DNA of 64,000 nucleotides, taken from assembly GCF_021030645.1 (NCBI RefSeq), contig NZ_JACGCJ010000001.1, forward strand, positions 62,001 to 126,000, in the 5' to 3' direction. A program made the position numbers and the translations under genes. The notes under the pieces were generated by a model that was not told where the DNA came from, ran no database searches, and saw only the letters and a list, made by a program, of their open reading frames with translations. This stretch comes from Agrilactobacillus fermenti (GTDB taxonomy: Bacteria > Bacillota > Bacilli > Lactobacillales > Lactobacillaceae). Positions 28,062 to 35,822 of this stretch are shown one piece after another; position 1 is the first letter of the stretch; each line of letters starts with the position of its first letter.

Positions 28062-29438
28062 TTAGTTGTTCATGTCGGTAGCGGATAGGGGCGCTTTGGC
28101 GGTGGCAAAGTGGATCAATAGGCCAATGGCAAGGCCGATTAAAGCGGGGATGAACCAATCTAGGCCATATTGGGCGAAGGGTAAGAATTGATGATCCAAC
28201 GATAACAAGGCTTGAGCCCAACCACTCTTAGAAATAATAGACGGGAAGCTGGCTAAGGCATCTAGGATGGCAGGAATCAAAGTAAAGGCAGTGGTCCATT
28301 GGTAAACACGGCGGTCACGACCGAATAATGGTGAGGCAATGGCTAAGATGATCAAAGTAATTGCCAAAGGATATAAGAACATTAACATGGGTGTGGACCA
28401 GGCAATGATCGTGTCCAAGCCGAAATTCGCGATGATAAAGGATAATAGACAAGTTAAGAAATTCCATTGTTGATAGCTAAGCTTATGGAAACGTTCATGG
28501 AGGGCTTCAGCAAATGAGGTAGATAATCCAGCAGCAGTGGTCATACAAGTTAAAGTGGACATGATACCGAGAATGATTTCACCGGTGAGTCCCATGAAAT
28601 GATTGGTGATCTGGTTGAATGCAATGCCGCCATCAGCTGAAACTTTGAAATGTACCAAACTGGTCGCACCAATCCAAATTAAAATGAGATAGATCAAGGC
28701 TTCAAGGCCAATGCCTAAAATACCAGATTTAATCGTTGTCCAGGAGATGTCTTGGCTGTTTTTGGCACCTAAATGCCGGATGGCTGTGACGATGGCAATC
28801 CCGAAGAGCAGACCGGCGATGGCATCCATCGTGTTGTAACCTTGTAAGAAGCCTTGCAGGAAGCTGCCGTGTAAATAGTTCGCTGTGCTAGCAGTTTGCA
28901 GGTTTGCTTGGCCCATGGGTTGGGTGAAAGCGATGAAAAAGATGATGGCGAGTAGGGCTAAGAACATCGGATTGAGTAGTTTGCCAATGGTGTCGATAAT
29001 GCCGGCTGGTTTGCGGGAGATGAAAAAAATGATTGCGAAGAAAATCAATGAATAGATGAACAATGCCAGAGGTTGCTGTGCTTTGGTGATATGGCTTGCG
29101 AATGCAATTTGGAAGGGGACAGTGGCTGTTCTAGGGGTGGCGAACAGGGGGCCTAAGGTGGCACAGATCAAAATCATTAGGAGAAGGGCATATTTATGTC
29201 CGATCGGGCGGGCCAAGTCATAGATGCCATTACTCTTGGTAACACTGATGGCAATGATAGCTAATAAGGGTAGTAACGTACCGGTGATCAAGAAACCTAG
29301 ACCGGCAGTAAGCCAGTGATTACCAGCTAATTGGCCTAGATGGATGGGAAATATGAGATTGCCGGCACCAAAAAACATCCCGAAAAGCATGGAGGCAATA
29401 ATAAGATAATGCTTAAAACTAAGTTTTGATTCTGTCAT
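28062..29438 (-). CDS. brnQ: Branched-chain amino acid transporter, LIVCS family
   Basis: Cation-coupled importer of leucine, isoleucine and valine. The 458-residue protein has about twelve membrane helices, and the N terminus SMLFGMFFGAGNLIFPIHLG is the family signature. Further blocks are GFLITGTLLPLLAIIAIS and LLFGIAIVTAIRHLGAK. AAAGGAG precedes the ATG by 9 bases. A T-box leader lies directly upstream (29500-29775), so expression is expected to rise when the cognate tRNA is uncharged. Confidence 0.93.
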   Translation of the reverse strand: MTESKLSFKHYLIIASMLFGMFFGAGNLIFPIHLGQLAGNHWLTAGLGFLITGTLLPLLAIIAISVTKSNGIYDLARPIGHKYALLLMILICATLGPLFATPRTATVPFQIAFASHITKAQQPLALFIYSLIFFAIIFFISRKPAGIIDTIGKLLNPMFLALLAIIFFIAFTQPMGQANLQTASTANYLHGSFLQGFLQGYNTMDAIAGLLFGIAIVTAIRHLGAKNSQDISWTTIKSGILGIGLEALIYLILIWIGATSLVHFKVSADGGIAFNQITNHFMGLTGEIILGIMSTLTCMTTAAGLSTSFAEALHERFHKLSYQQWNFLTCLLSFIIANFGLDTIIAWSTPMLMFLYPLAITLIILAIASPLFGRDRRVYQWTTAFTLIPAILDALASFPSIISKSGWAQALLSLDHQFLPFAQYGLDWFIPALIGLAIGLLIHFATAKAPLSATDMNN

Positions 29439-29499
29439 AATAGTCGCTCCTTTGAGAAAAATAGATGGGATAATGACGATAAAATGAGAAAAGGGTATT

Positions 29500-29775
29500 A
29501 AAAAAGTCCCTTGAAAGATTTTGCTCTTTCAAGGGACGTATTTAACGTGTTACCACCCAAATTCATGATCACCTCACGATGATCACCGCGTCATGTACGG
29601 CATTAATTGCGATACATTAGTGCGATAGTGGGCACACCCATCAGATACTTCGAATCGTCGCATCTGTCGCTCCAAGGCTACTTTCAATCAATCCCGCTGA
29701 CTTGTTTCCACTTAGTCAAGTCTCCCTGTAAAGCAAAGATTAATTTACTCTCCTTTTCAACGCTTATTTCTCATT
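29500..29775 (-). promoter_or_regulatory. T-box riboswitch leader of brnQ
   Basis: Read on the minus strand, the leader holds the T-box sequence GGGTGGTAACACG (plus-strand 29546-29558) followed by a terminator stem GTCCCTTGAAAG/CTTTCAAGGGAC with a U-run (29500-29536). Upstream is about 200 nt of structured Stem I-like sequence. A candidate specifier is ATC (Ile) in GAAGTATCTGATGG (plus-strand 29644-29646). Isoleucine would fit brnQ, but the specifier loop was placed by eye only. Confidence 0.85.
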
Positions 29776-29839
29776 TTTATTTAATGTTACACACATCATA
29801 AACACCGAAGATTCGTTTGTCAAGCTCTAATAAAAAAAT

Positions 29840-31072
29840 TTAAGCCCAGTCACCATTTTTAAAAATTGGCATTGTTTTACCTGTTTTAGTGATACCGTCA
29901 ATGTTCATGTGCGCTGAACCCACCATAAAATCAACGTGGATCAGACTTTGATTTAGCCCTGCAGCCTGTAATTCTAAGGGGTTCATTTTAGTACCATTTT
30001 GAATTGAAAATGGATAAGCGGCACCCAAAGCCAGATGATTTGAGGCATTTTCGTCGAAAAGCGTGTTGTAAAAAGTGATACCCGATTGGGAGATCGGGGA
30101 TGGATCAGGCACAAGAGCCACTTCACCTAGACTTTTTGCGCCAGCGTCAGTTTGCAATAATTGGTCAAGGATTTCTTGCCCTGTTTTGGCAGTTGCTGCG
30201 GTTACTTGACCATTTCGAAAAGTAAAGCTAAGGTCCGTCAGCATTTGACCAGCATAACTTAGTGGCTTGGTTGCGTGCACGGTTCCGTCGATGCGCCGAT
30301 GATCTGGGGCGGTAAAAACTTCTTCCGTCGGCATGTTGGCCATAAAAGCTTCGCCCTGGGCATTGGCACTACTGGCACCTTCCCAAATATGGTTTTTAGG
30401 CAGACCAATTGTTAAATCTGTGCCTGGTGCTTGATAGTGTAAAGCGTCAAATTGCATCTGATTCAACCAAGCGGCTTTACGATGAAGTTTTGTATCATGC
30501 GCCTGCCAAGCAGCAACAGGGTCGGGTTGATCCACGCGGGCCGTCTTAAAGATTTCTGTCCATAGTGCCCTGACTGCTTCAGTTGTGGCTAAGTCTGGAA
30601 AGACAAGTTGCGCCCATTCGGGACTAGCAGCAGCGACAACCGTCCAGCTCACATCGTTATTTTGTGTGATCGACCGCAACCGTTGGTTTATTTGCCCAAG
30701 TGCTTTTTGATACGTGTTTAATCGGTTCGAATCAACTTTAGCGAAAGCTTGCGGATCTGCTGACATGACCGAAATGCGCTTTGCCTTATGAGCGATCCAA
30801 TAATCAATTTTTGCCTTAAGATAATCAGGACCTGCGGATAATCGGGTTAAATCACTTTGACTAATCAAATGGCGCGTAATCGTCGTATCTTGCCAATCAA
30901 CAATGACTTCAGCGGCACCTAGGCGATAGCTTTCTGAAGTCAGCAAGCGAGCTAAGGGCGCTTGGTCGACAGCGATTTGAATCACAACGGTATCACCTGG
31001 TTTTACATTGATGCCTGTTGCAACAATCAAAGCTGCATACTTTTTTAATTGTGTTTCAAAATTTTGATTCAT
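29840..31072 (-). CDS. M29 family aminopeptidase (AmpS/PepS type)
   Basis: Metallo-aminopeptidase of 410 residues, used in lactic acid bacteria for the last steps of peptide breakdown. M29 features are a beta-rich N-terminal domain with GINVKPGDTVVIQIAVD, and a C-terminal domain with metal-site regions NMPTEEVFTAPD, GEVALVPDPSPI, FDENASNHLALGAAY and HVDFMVGS. The start MNQNFETQLKKYA at 31072 is chosen because it matches the family N terminus and has GTGAGG upstream; the frame extends to 31138 without a better site. It is a single gene on the minus strand, 60 bases beyond the T-box region. Confidence 0.9.
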   Translation of the reverse strand: MNQNFETQLKKYAALIVATGINVKPGDTVVIQIAVDQAPLARLLTSESYRLGAAEVIVDWQDTTITRHLISQSDLTRLSAGPDYLKAKIDYWIAHKAKRISVMSADPQAFAKVDSNRLNTYQKALGQINQRLRSITQNNDVSWTVVAAASPEWAQLVFPDLATTEAVRALWTEIFKTARVDQPDPVAAWQAHDTKLHRKAAWLNQMQFDALHYQAPGTDLTIGLPKNHIWEGASSANAQGEAFMANMPTEEVFTAPDHRRIDGTVHATKPLSYAGQMLTDLSFTFRNGQVTAATAKTGQEILDQLLQTDAGAKSLGEVALVPDPSPISQSGITFYNTLFDENASNHLALGAAYPFSIQNGTKMNPLELQAAGLNQSLIHVDFMVGSAHMNIDGITKTGKTMPIFKNGDWA

Positions 31073-31138
31073 GGGGTAAGCCTCACTTTGCTTAAAATAA
31101 GATGAATAATACATTATTATAACGATTTTACGAAACAA

Positions 31139-31471
31139 CGAAAATAATTTGTACTTTGATGCAGCTGATTAAATAACTATTTAGGTAGACAAAATTTGTG
31201 AATTTAAATGATAACTATCCCATTACTAAAGCGATAAGACAGTATTTATGGGCTTGAAAGCGCATGACAGTGGTTGTGAGGGTGTCAAGATACTATTATG
31301 AATCCTAATAACTACTATTAAAAACCATGTTATTAAGTGCACAAATACAGATTAAAAAACAAAAAAATATTGTGTTATCTAGAAACAATGCCTACAATAT
31401 AATTATAGAGTAGCAGTTGAATTATTATTTTTTTAGTAAAAACACATTCGAAAAGGAAAAAGGTGAAAATA
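31139..31471. other. Intergenic region between divergent aminopeptidase and TetR genes
   Basis: About 330 AT-rich bases between divergent genes. TATAAT-like hexamers near 31398-31403 could serve the regulator. No gene, RNA or repeat was recognised; an operator for the TetR protein may lie here. Confidence 0.4.
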
Positions 31472-32101
31472 ATGGCTCGTAAAAAAACAATCACACGTCA
31501 AAATATTTTAGATGCTGCATTTGAATTAGTACTTGATCAAGGATTTTCTAATTTCACTGCCCGTAATATTGCTAAGTGGATGTCTTGCTCAACCCAACCA
31601 ATCTATTTAGAGTTTTCTTGTATGGATGAATTAAAACATGCTGTGTTAAAACGGATGCAAGATTATTTAGTAAATGAAGTGTACAACCAGGAATATTGTG
31701 ATGATGGTTTGATCAATGTTGCACTTTCTTATATCAACTTGGCTAGAACAAATAATAATTTATATAAAGCGATCTTTGTAGAAGATCACTTTGGCGTAAA
31801 TGCCATGCGTGATTTTACGTATCAATTAGCCTTGAGTAAAGTAGATGATAACCCAGCCGCTAATAACTTGCCCCGTGATCGCAAGCTCAACCTTGTGACT
31901 GGCTGCTGGATCATTGCGACGGGGATGGCTTCCTTGATTTCCGCTGGTTATATCGATATTCGTAAGGAACAAATGATCAATATGCTTAAAGCACAGATTC
32001 AAGATTTCATTGAAAATGACCGTTTGAATAGCGAACCTTCTAAAATGAATCTATCTCACCTGAAGTTTGATAACAAAAAGGTGAGTAAACTACAATCCTA
32101 A
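31472..32101 (+). CDS. TetR/AcrR family transcriptional regulator
   Basis: A 209-residue regulator. The N-terminal DNA-binding domain reads TRQNILDAAFELVLDQGFSN then FTARNIAKWMSCSTQPIYLE, a typical TetR helix-turn-helix; the C-terminal domain (about 60-190) is helical and would bind an effector. The ATG at 31472 (MARKKTIT) is preferred, with AAAAGG about 9 bases before it; a GTG at 31463 in frame is possible. It lies divergent from the aminopeptidase gene; the target genes are not evident, perhaps itself or its neighbours. Confidence 0.85.
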   Translation: MARKKTITRQNILDAAFELVLDQGFSNFTARNIAKWMSCSTQPIYLEFSCMDELKHAVLKRMQDYLVNEVYNQEYCDDGLINVALSYINLARTNNNLYKAIFVEDHFGVNAMRDFTYQLALSKVDDNPAANNLPRDRKLNLVTGCWIIATGMASLISAGYIDIRKEQMINMLKAQIQDFIENDRLNSEPSKMNLSHLKFDNKKVSKLQS

Positions 32102-32130
32102 AGCAGTAGATAATACGTACGAAACAAGTG

Positions 32131-32190
32131 GTGTGCCCCCAGAGGTTAGATTGAAAAATTTAATTTCTGAGAGGCACATCATTTTATTTT
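32131..32190 (+). terminator. Terminator after the TetR gene
   Basis: GTGTGCC and GGCACAT with inner partly paired arms form an imperfect long stem, followed by ATTTTATTTT. Confidence 0.55.
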
Positions 32191-32295
32191 AAACGCCTTT
32201 GCTCGCACTTGTATCATTTTAGGTCAGCTACTTTTTTTGTTGGTTGTCTTTGTTATAATTATAGGGAATAAAATTTAGGATACAGGAGAATTATT

Positions 32296-33438
32296 TTGAA
32301 AAAAATTAAAGTAATGACCGTTTTCGGGACTCGACCTGAAGCCATAAAAATGGCACCTTTAGTCTTGAAATTAAAAGAAAATGCGGATCGCTTTGAAACT
32401 GTGACAGTTGTCACCGCTCAACACCGACAAATGCTAGATCAAGTTTTAGAAATTTTTCATATTGAACCAGATTATGATCTGAATATCATGAAAGCACGGC
32501 AGACGTTAAGTGATATTACCAGTCATGTATTGGTCAAATTAGATGATGTCATTCAAAAAGAACAGCCAGATATTGTCTTAGTCCATGGTGATACGACCAC
32601 AACTTTTGCGGCTAGTATTTCTGCTTTTTATCATCAAGTGGCAATTGGTCACGTGGAAGCTGGCTTGCGAACTTGGCAGAAGTATTCACCCTACCCCGAA
32701 GAGATGAATCGCCAATTGACGGACGTTTTGAGTGATTTATACTTTGCGCCAACCACTAAAAGTGAAGCCAACTTATTGCAAGAAAATCACGACCGAGACC
32801 ATATTTTTATTACCGGTAATACCGCCATTGATGCGTTAAAACAGACGGTTTCTAAGGATTATCATCACGATATCTTGGATCTGATCGATACAAATAAACG
32901 AATGATTTTGGTTACAATGCATCGCCGTGAAAATCAAGGTGAACCGATGAAACGGGTCTTTAAAGTCATGCGTTCGGTTGTTGAAAGCCATGATGATATT
33001 GAAATTATCTATCCTGTCCATTTGAACCCCGTTGTTCAAGAGGCGGCAAACGATATTTTGGGCAATCATCCCCGGATTCATTTGATCGATCCTTTAGATG
33101 TGGTGGATTTCCATAACCTGGCAGCTCGGAGTTACTTTATCATGACTGATTCCGGGGGTGTCCAAGAAGAAGCGCCATCACTAGGAAAACCCGTTTTGGT
33201 TTTACGGGATACGACTGAACGGCCAGAAGGTGTGACCGCCGGGACTTTGAAATTAGTCGGCACCGATCCAAAAAAAGTCCAAGCTGGTATGCTTGAACTT
33301 TTAGACGATTCAGCAGCCTATGACCGGATGGCTAATGCCAAGAATCCATACGGTGATGGTCATGCGGCTGAACGTATTCTTGACGCAATGAGCTATTATT
33401 TCAAACAGACAACCCAACGACCAAAACCATTTCAATAA
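32296..33438 (+). CDS. mnaA: UDP-N-acetylglucosamine 2-epimerase (non-hydrolysing)
   Basis: Interconverts UDP-GlcNAc and UDP-ManNAc, giving ManNAc for wall teichoic acid linkage units or other surface glycans. The 380-residue GT-B-like protein starts VMTVFGTRPEAIKMAPLV, with HGDTTTTFA, GHVEAGLRT, TMHRREN and SGGVQEEAPSLGKPVLVLRD, all diagnostic. The start is TTG at 32296 with AGGAGAA 8 bases upstream. It is convergent with the GtrA gene, with no space between their stops. Confidence 0.95.
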   Translation: MKKIKVMTVFGTRPEAIKMAPLVLKLKENADRFETVTVVTAQHRQMLDQVLEIFHIEPDYDLNIMKARQTLSDITSHVLVKLDDVIQKEQPDIVLVHGDTTTTFAASISAFYHQVAIGHVEAGLRTWQKYSPYPEEMNRQLTDVLSDLYFAPTTKSEANLLQENHDRDHIFITGNTAIDALKQTVSKDYHHDILDLIDTNKRMILVTMHRRENQGEPMKRVFKVMRSVVESHDDIEIIYPVHLNPVVQEAANDILGNHPRIHLIDPLDVVDFHNLAARSYFIMTDSGGVQEEAPSLGKPVLVLRDTTERPEGVTAGTLKLVGTDPKKVQAGMLELLDDSAAYDRMANAKNPYGDGHAAERILDAMSYYFKQTTQRPKPFQ

Positions 33439-33909
33439 TCAACGTTTCTTCTGTTGAAATCGGCGGCGGGAGCGATCGAGAGCAGCGCGCATTTTACGTT
33501 TATCCTTTTGAAAGACTAAGACGCTGGTACCATAGTTCAATAGACCAACAATCAGTTGGTCTATTATTTTTGCCCAAATACTTGGTAAATGTAACAAACT
33601 GATACCAATAAACATGGTTAAGTTATCTACGAAAAATGAAAAAATACGCGAAAGTAAAAAACTGAGAAATTCTTTGAAAAAAGCTTGGCTATTAGAATAG
33701 CGGCTCTTGAACACTAAGGATTTGTTCGTGAAGAAACTAAATAATAGACCTAAGACCCAAGCAATTGAATTTGCTAGAATATAAGGCAGCCTAAAAAAAT
33801 GAGCTAGCAGCCAATAAGAAACAATGTTGACTACCGAGCCCAAAAAGCCAAATATCATATATAAAAAGAATGCTTGATGCTTGAGATAAAATTGACGTAA
33901 TTTAGCCAT
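33439..33909 (-). CDS. GtrA family membrane protein
   Basis: A 156-residue protein with four hydrophobic helices, of the GtrA/DPMS family that carries or flips lipid-linked sugars for surface glycosylation. Signature regions are FFLYMIFGFLGSVVNIVSYW and ANSIAWVLGLLFSFFTNKSLVF. The tail is strongly basic. The start at 33909 (MAKLRQFYLKHQ) lies 4 bases after the flavodoxin stop; the frame is open further into that gene but coupling supports this start. No glycosyltransferase partner is adjacent, although mnaA is next to it. Confidence 0.85.
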   Translation of the reverse strand: MAKLRQFYLKHQAFFLYMIFGFLGSVVNIVSYWLLAHFFRLPYILANSIAWVLGLLFSFFTNKSLVFKSRYSNSQAFFKEFLSFLLSRIFSFFVDNLTMFIGISLLHLPSIWAKIIDQLIVGLLNYGTSVLVFQKDKRKMRAALDRSRRRFQQKKR

Positions 33910-33913
33910 GAGA

Positions 33914-34363
33914 TTACTGATTCTCTTGAGCCTCAACGAGTTGCTTAGCAAAATTTTCTAAGTTTTCAATGTCATCTTCTTCTGGAGCCAGATCGACTTT
34001 GACGACATCAGCTCCTTTGGTGGCACCAGTTTTTTCGAATGCGGCGGCGAAATCATCGATTGATTTGCCGAAATCATCATAAAAAGTATCTCCAGAACCG
34101 CAGCAGCCATAGATCTTACCGGATAAATCTTCCTCTAAGAGATCTTCGTAAAAATCAACGGCTTCGTCAGGTAGTTCACCGTCCCCATAGGTGTAAGTGG
34201 CGATGACACAAATATCAACATCCTCGAATTCTTCCGCGTCAGCTTGGGAGATCTCGACGGTATCCACATCGACACCAAGATTTTCAAATGCTTCTTCTAC
34301 GATACCAGCAATTTCTTCATTGTTACCTGTCATACTGGCATAGACGATCTTTGCACTAGCCAT
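33914..34363 (-). CDS. Flavodoxin
   Basis: Short-chain FMN protein of 149 residues that carries electrons in the cytoplasm. It starts MASAKIVYASMTGNNEEIAG, where SMTGNNEE is the FMN phosphate loop. It continues with VCVIATYTYGDGELPDEAVD and YGCCGSGDTFYDDFGKSID, the isoalloxazine-binding loops. It is very acidic, as usual. GGAGG lies 7 bases before the ATG at 34363. It is the first gene of a two-gene minus-strand unit with the GtrA gene. The partner enzyme is not visible. Confidence 0.92.
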   Translation of the reverse strand: MASAKIVYASMTGNNEEIAGIVEEAFENLGVDVDTVEISQADAEEFEDVDICVIATYTYGDGELPDEAVDFYEDLLEEDLSGKIYGCCGSGDTFYDDFGKSIDDFAAAFEKTGATKGADVVKVDLAPEEDDIENLENFAKQLVEAQENQ

Positions 34364-34437
34364 GAAATGCCTCCAAATGAATAGTTTACAAATGCCATTA
34401 TAGCAAATTTGTTTCCCAATAAGATAGTTTTTATGAA

Positions 34438-34555
34438 GAGAGTGCGACAAAAGGCGTTTAATGACCGAGCACTAACGAGAATCACGAGAAATGGTGGGCC
34501 TTCCATTTGAGTGATTCGTGGTTAAGTGAGGGCATTGCCTTTTGGAACACGTTTA
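34438..34555. repeat. Interspersed hairpin repeat, copy B1
   Basis: A full-length copy: GAGAGTGCGACAAAAGGCG at the left, GCCTTTTGGAACACGTTTA at the right, and inner arms CACTAACGAGAATCACGAG and ATTTGAGTGATTCGTGGTTA. Nearly identical in layout to copy C2. Confidence 0.9.
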
Positions 34556-34562
34556 AGAAATA

Positions 34563-34648
34563 GACGACAAAAAGCGTTCAGCGCTCGAGCACTAACAAGA
34601 ATCACGAAAAATGGTTGATTTTGCATTTGAGAGATTCTCGGTTAGCAC
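34563..34648. repeat. Interspersed hairpin repeat, copy B2 (right end lost)
   Basis: Begins 8 bases after B1 with GACGACAAAAAGCGTTCAG, keeps CACTAACAAGAATCACGA and CATTTGAGAGATTCTCGGTT, then diverges; the right outer arm is missing. Confidence 0.8.
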
Positions 34649-34684
34649 CGGCGCGTTTGCTAAATGGTGGCTACTGGTGCTTTT
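34644..34684 (+). terminator. Weak hairpin with T-run before map
   Basis: AGCACC and GGTGCT pair around a 26-base loop, followed by TTTT. It starts where repeat B2 loses similarity. A -10-like TATAAT follows near 34696, fitting a map promoter. Confidence 0.35.
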
Positions 34685-34740
34685 ATAAAAAACGTATATA
34701 ATAAATGGGGTATTAATTGAGAATACGGAGGTTTTAGATT

Positions 34741-35532
34741 TTGATCACACTTAAATCACCTCGCGAGATCGAGGGCATGCGTCAATCCGGCGCACTTTTA
34801 GCAGATGTGCATAAGCATTTGCGTGATATTATCAAGCCTGGCATTTCTAGCTGGGAGATCGAAGCTTTTTCTGATAAATATATCACTGATCATGGCGGTA
34901 CCCCATCCGAAAAGGGTTTTGAAGGGTACAAATACGCCACTTGTGTTTGTGTAAATGACGAAGTAGCCCATGCCATTCCACGCAAAGACTTGATCTTGAA
35001 AAACGGCGATATTGTCAAAGTAGATATGACGGTTGAATTAAATGGTTACCAAAGTGATTCTTGCTGGGCTTATGCTGTTGGGGATGTTAGTGATGATATC
35101 AAACGGCTTATGGCCGTCACGCATAAGGCTTTGTACCTTGGCATTGACGCCGCAGTTGTAGGGAACCGTATTGGTGATATTGGCCATGCGATTCAACAAT
35201 ATGTAGAAGTCGAAAACGATATGGGTGATGTGCGTGAATTGATTGGACATGGTATTCAGCCAACCATGCATGAAGCACCTAATGTACCCCATTACGGTGA
35301 ACCAGGCAAAGGTTTGCGGCTTAAAGAAGGTATGACAATCACAATCGAACCAATGGTCAACTTGGGTACTTGGGAGATTGCACCCAAAGTAGTTCCTGGG
35401 GACACTTGGGAATACTATGTTTCTGCTGATGGCACACCGTCTTGCCAGTATGAACATACGTTGGCAATCACGAAAGACGGCCCAAAAATCTTGACCTCAC
35501 AAGACCCGGAGTTTGATGCTAAGTATTTGTAG
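34741..35532 (+). CDS. map: Methionine aminopeptidase, type I
   Basis: Removes the N-terminal methionine from nascent proteins; essential in bacteria. The 263-residue protein has the pita-bread fold motifs: KYATCVCVNDEVAHAIP, the metal-ligand aspartates in IVKVDMTVE and QSDSCWAY, the histidine in GHGIQPTMHEAPNVP, and glutamates in TIEPMV and QYEHTLAI. The start is TTG at 34741 with CGGAGG 10 bases upstream. A promoter-like TATAAT lies about 45 bases before it. It stands alone between repeat copies. Confidence 0.96.
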   Translation: MITLKSPREIEGMRQSGALLADVHKHLRDIIKPGISSWEIEAFSDKYITDHGGTPSEKGFEGYKYATCVCVNDEVAHAIPRKDLILKNGDIVKVDMTVELNGYQSDSCWAYAVGDVSDDIKRLMAVTHKALYLGIDAAVVGNRIGDIGHAIQQYVEVENDMGDVRELIGHGIQPTMHEAPNVPHYGEPGKGLRLKEGMTITIEPMVNLGTWEIAPKVVPGDTWEYYVSADGTPSCQYEHTLAITKDGPKILTSQDPEFDAKYL

Positions 35533-35565
35533 CATGAGATAAAAGGGCACTATATGAACGTGGAT

Positions 35566-35692
35566 AAACAATAAATAACCGTAATTAATAGGTGATTGAA
35601 AATAAAACGTGAGTTTTGTTTTCAACCACCTATTTGTTTGCAAACAATTAAATTTTGAACGTATTCCAAAAGGCGGCACGCGCACCTTTTTG
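35566..35692. repeat. Partial copy of the composite repeat: terminator-like half plus inverted edge fragment
   Basis: 35566-35636 resembles the downstream half of copy C2: AATAAATA, CGTAATTAA, then AGGTGATTGAA/TTCAACCACCT around the core ATAAAACGTGAGTTTTGT. At 35658-35676 GAACGTATTCCAAAAGGCG is the reverse complement of the repeat's right edge, followed by CCTTTTT. So pieces of the element occur here in both orientations. The hairpin may terminate map transcription. Confidence 0.6.
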
Positions 35693-35822
35693 CATTCGAA
35701 ATTTTGGTTATTAAAAATAACTAAGTGACAAAAATAATATAAAAATATATCTAAAGTTGAATTGGACTAACTTTTACGAAAGCTATACTAATAATAGGTG
35801 ATTCTTTTTTGGGGGGATTGGT

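Noticed and set aside
29607-29801. 64-codon plus-strand frame
   Set aside because: It is the antisense of the brnQ T-box leader; the RNA structure explains the sequence.
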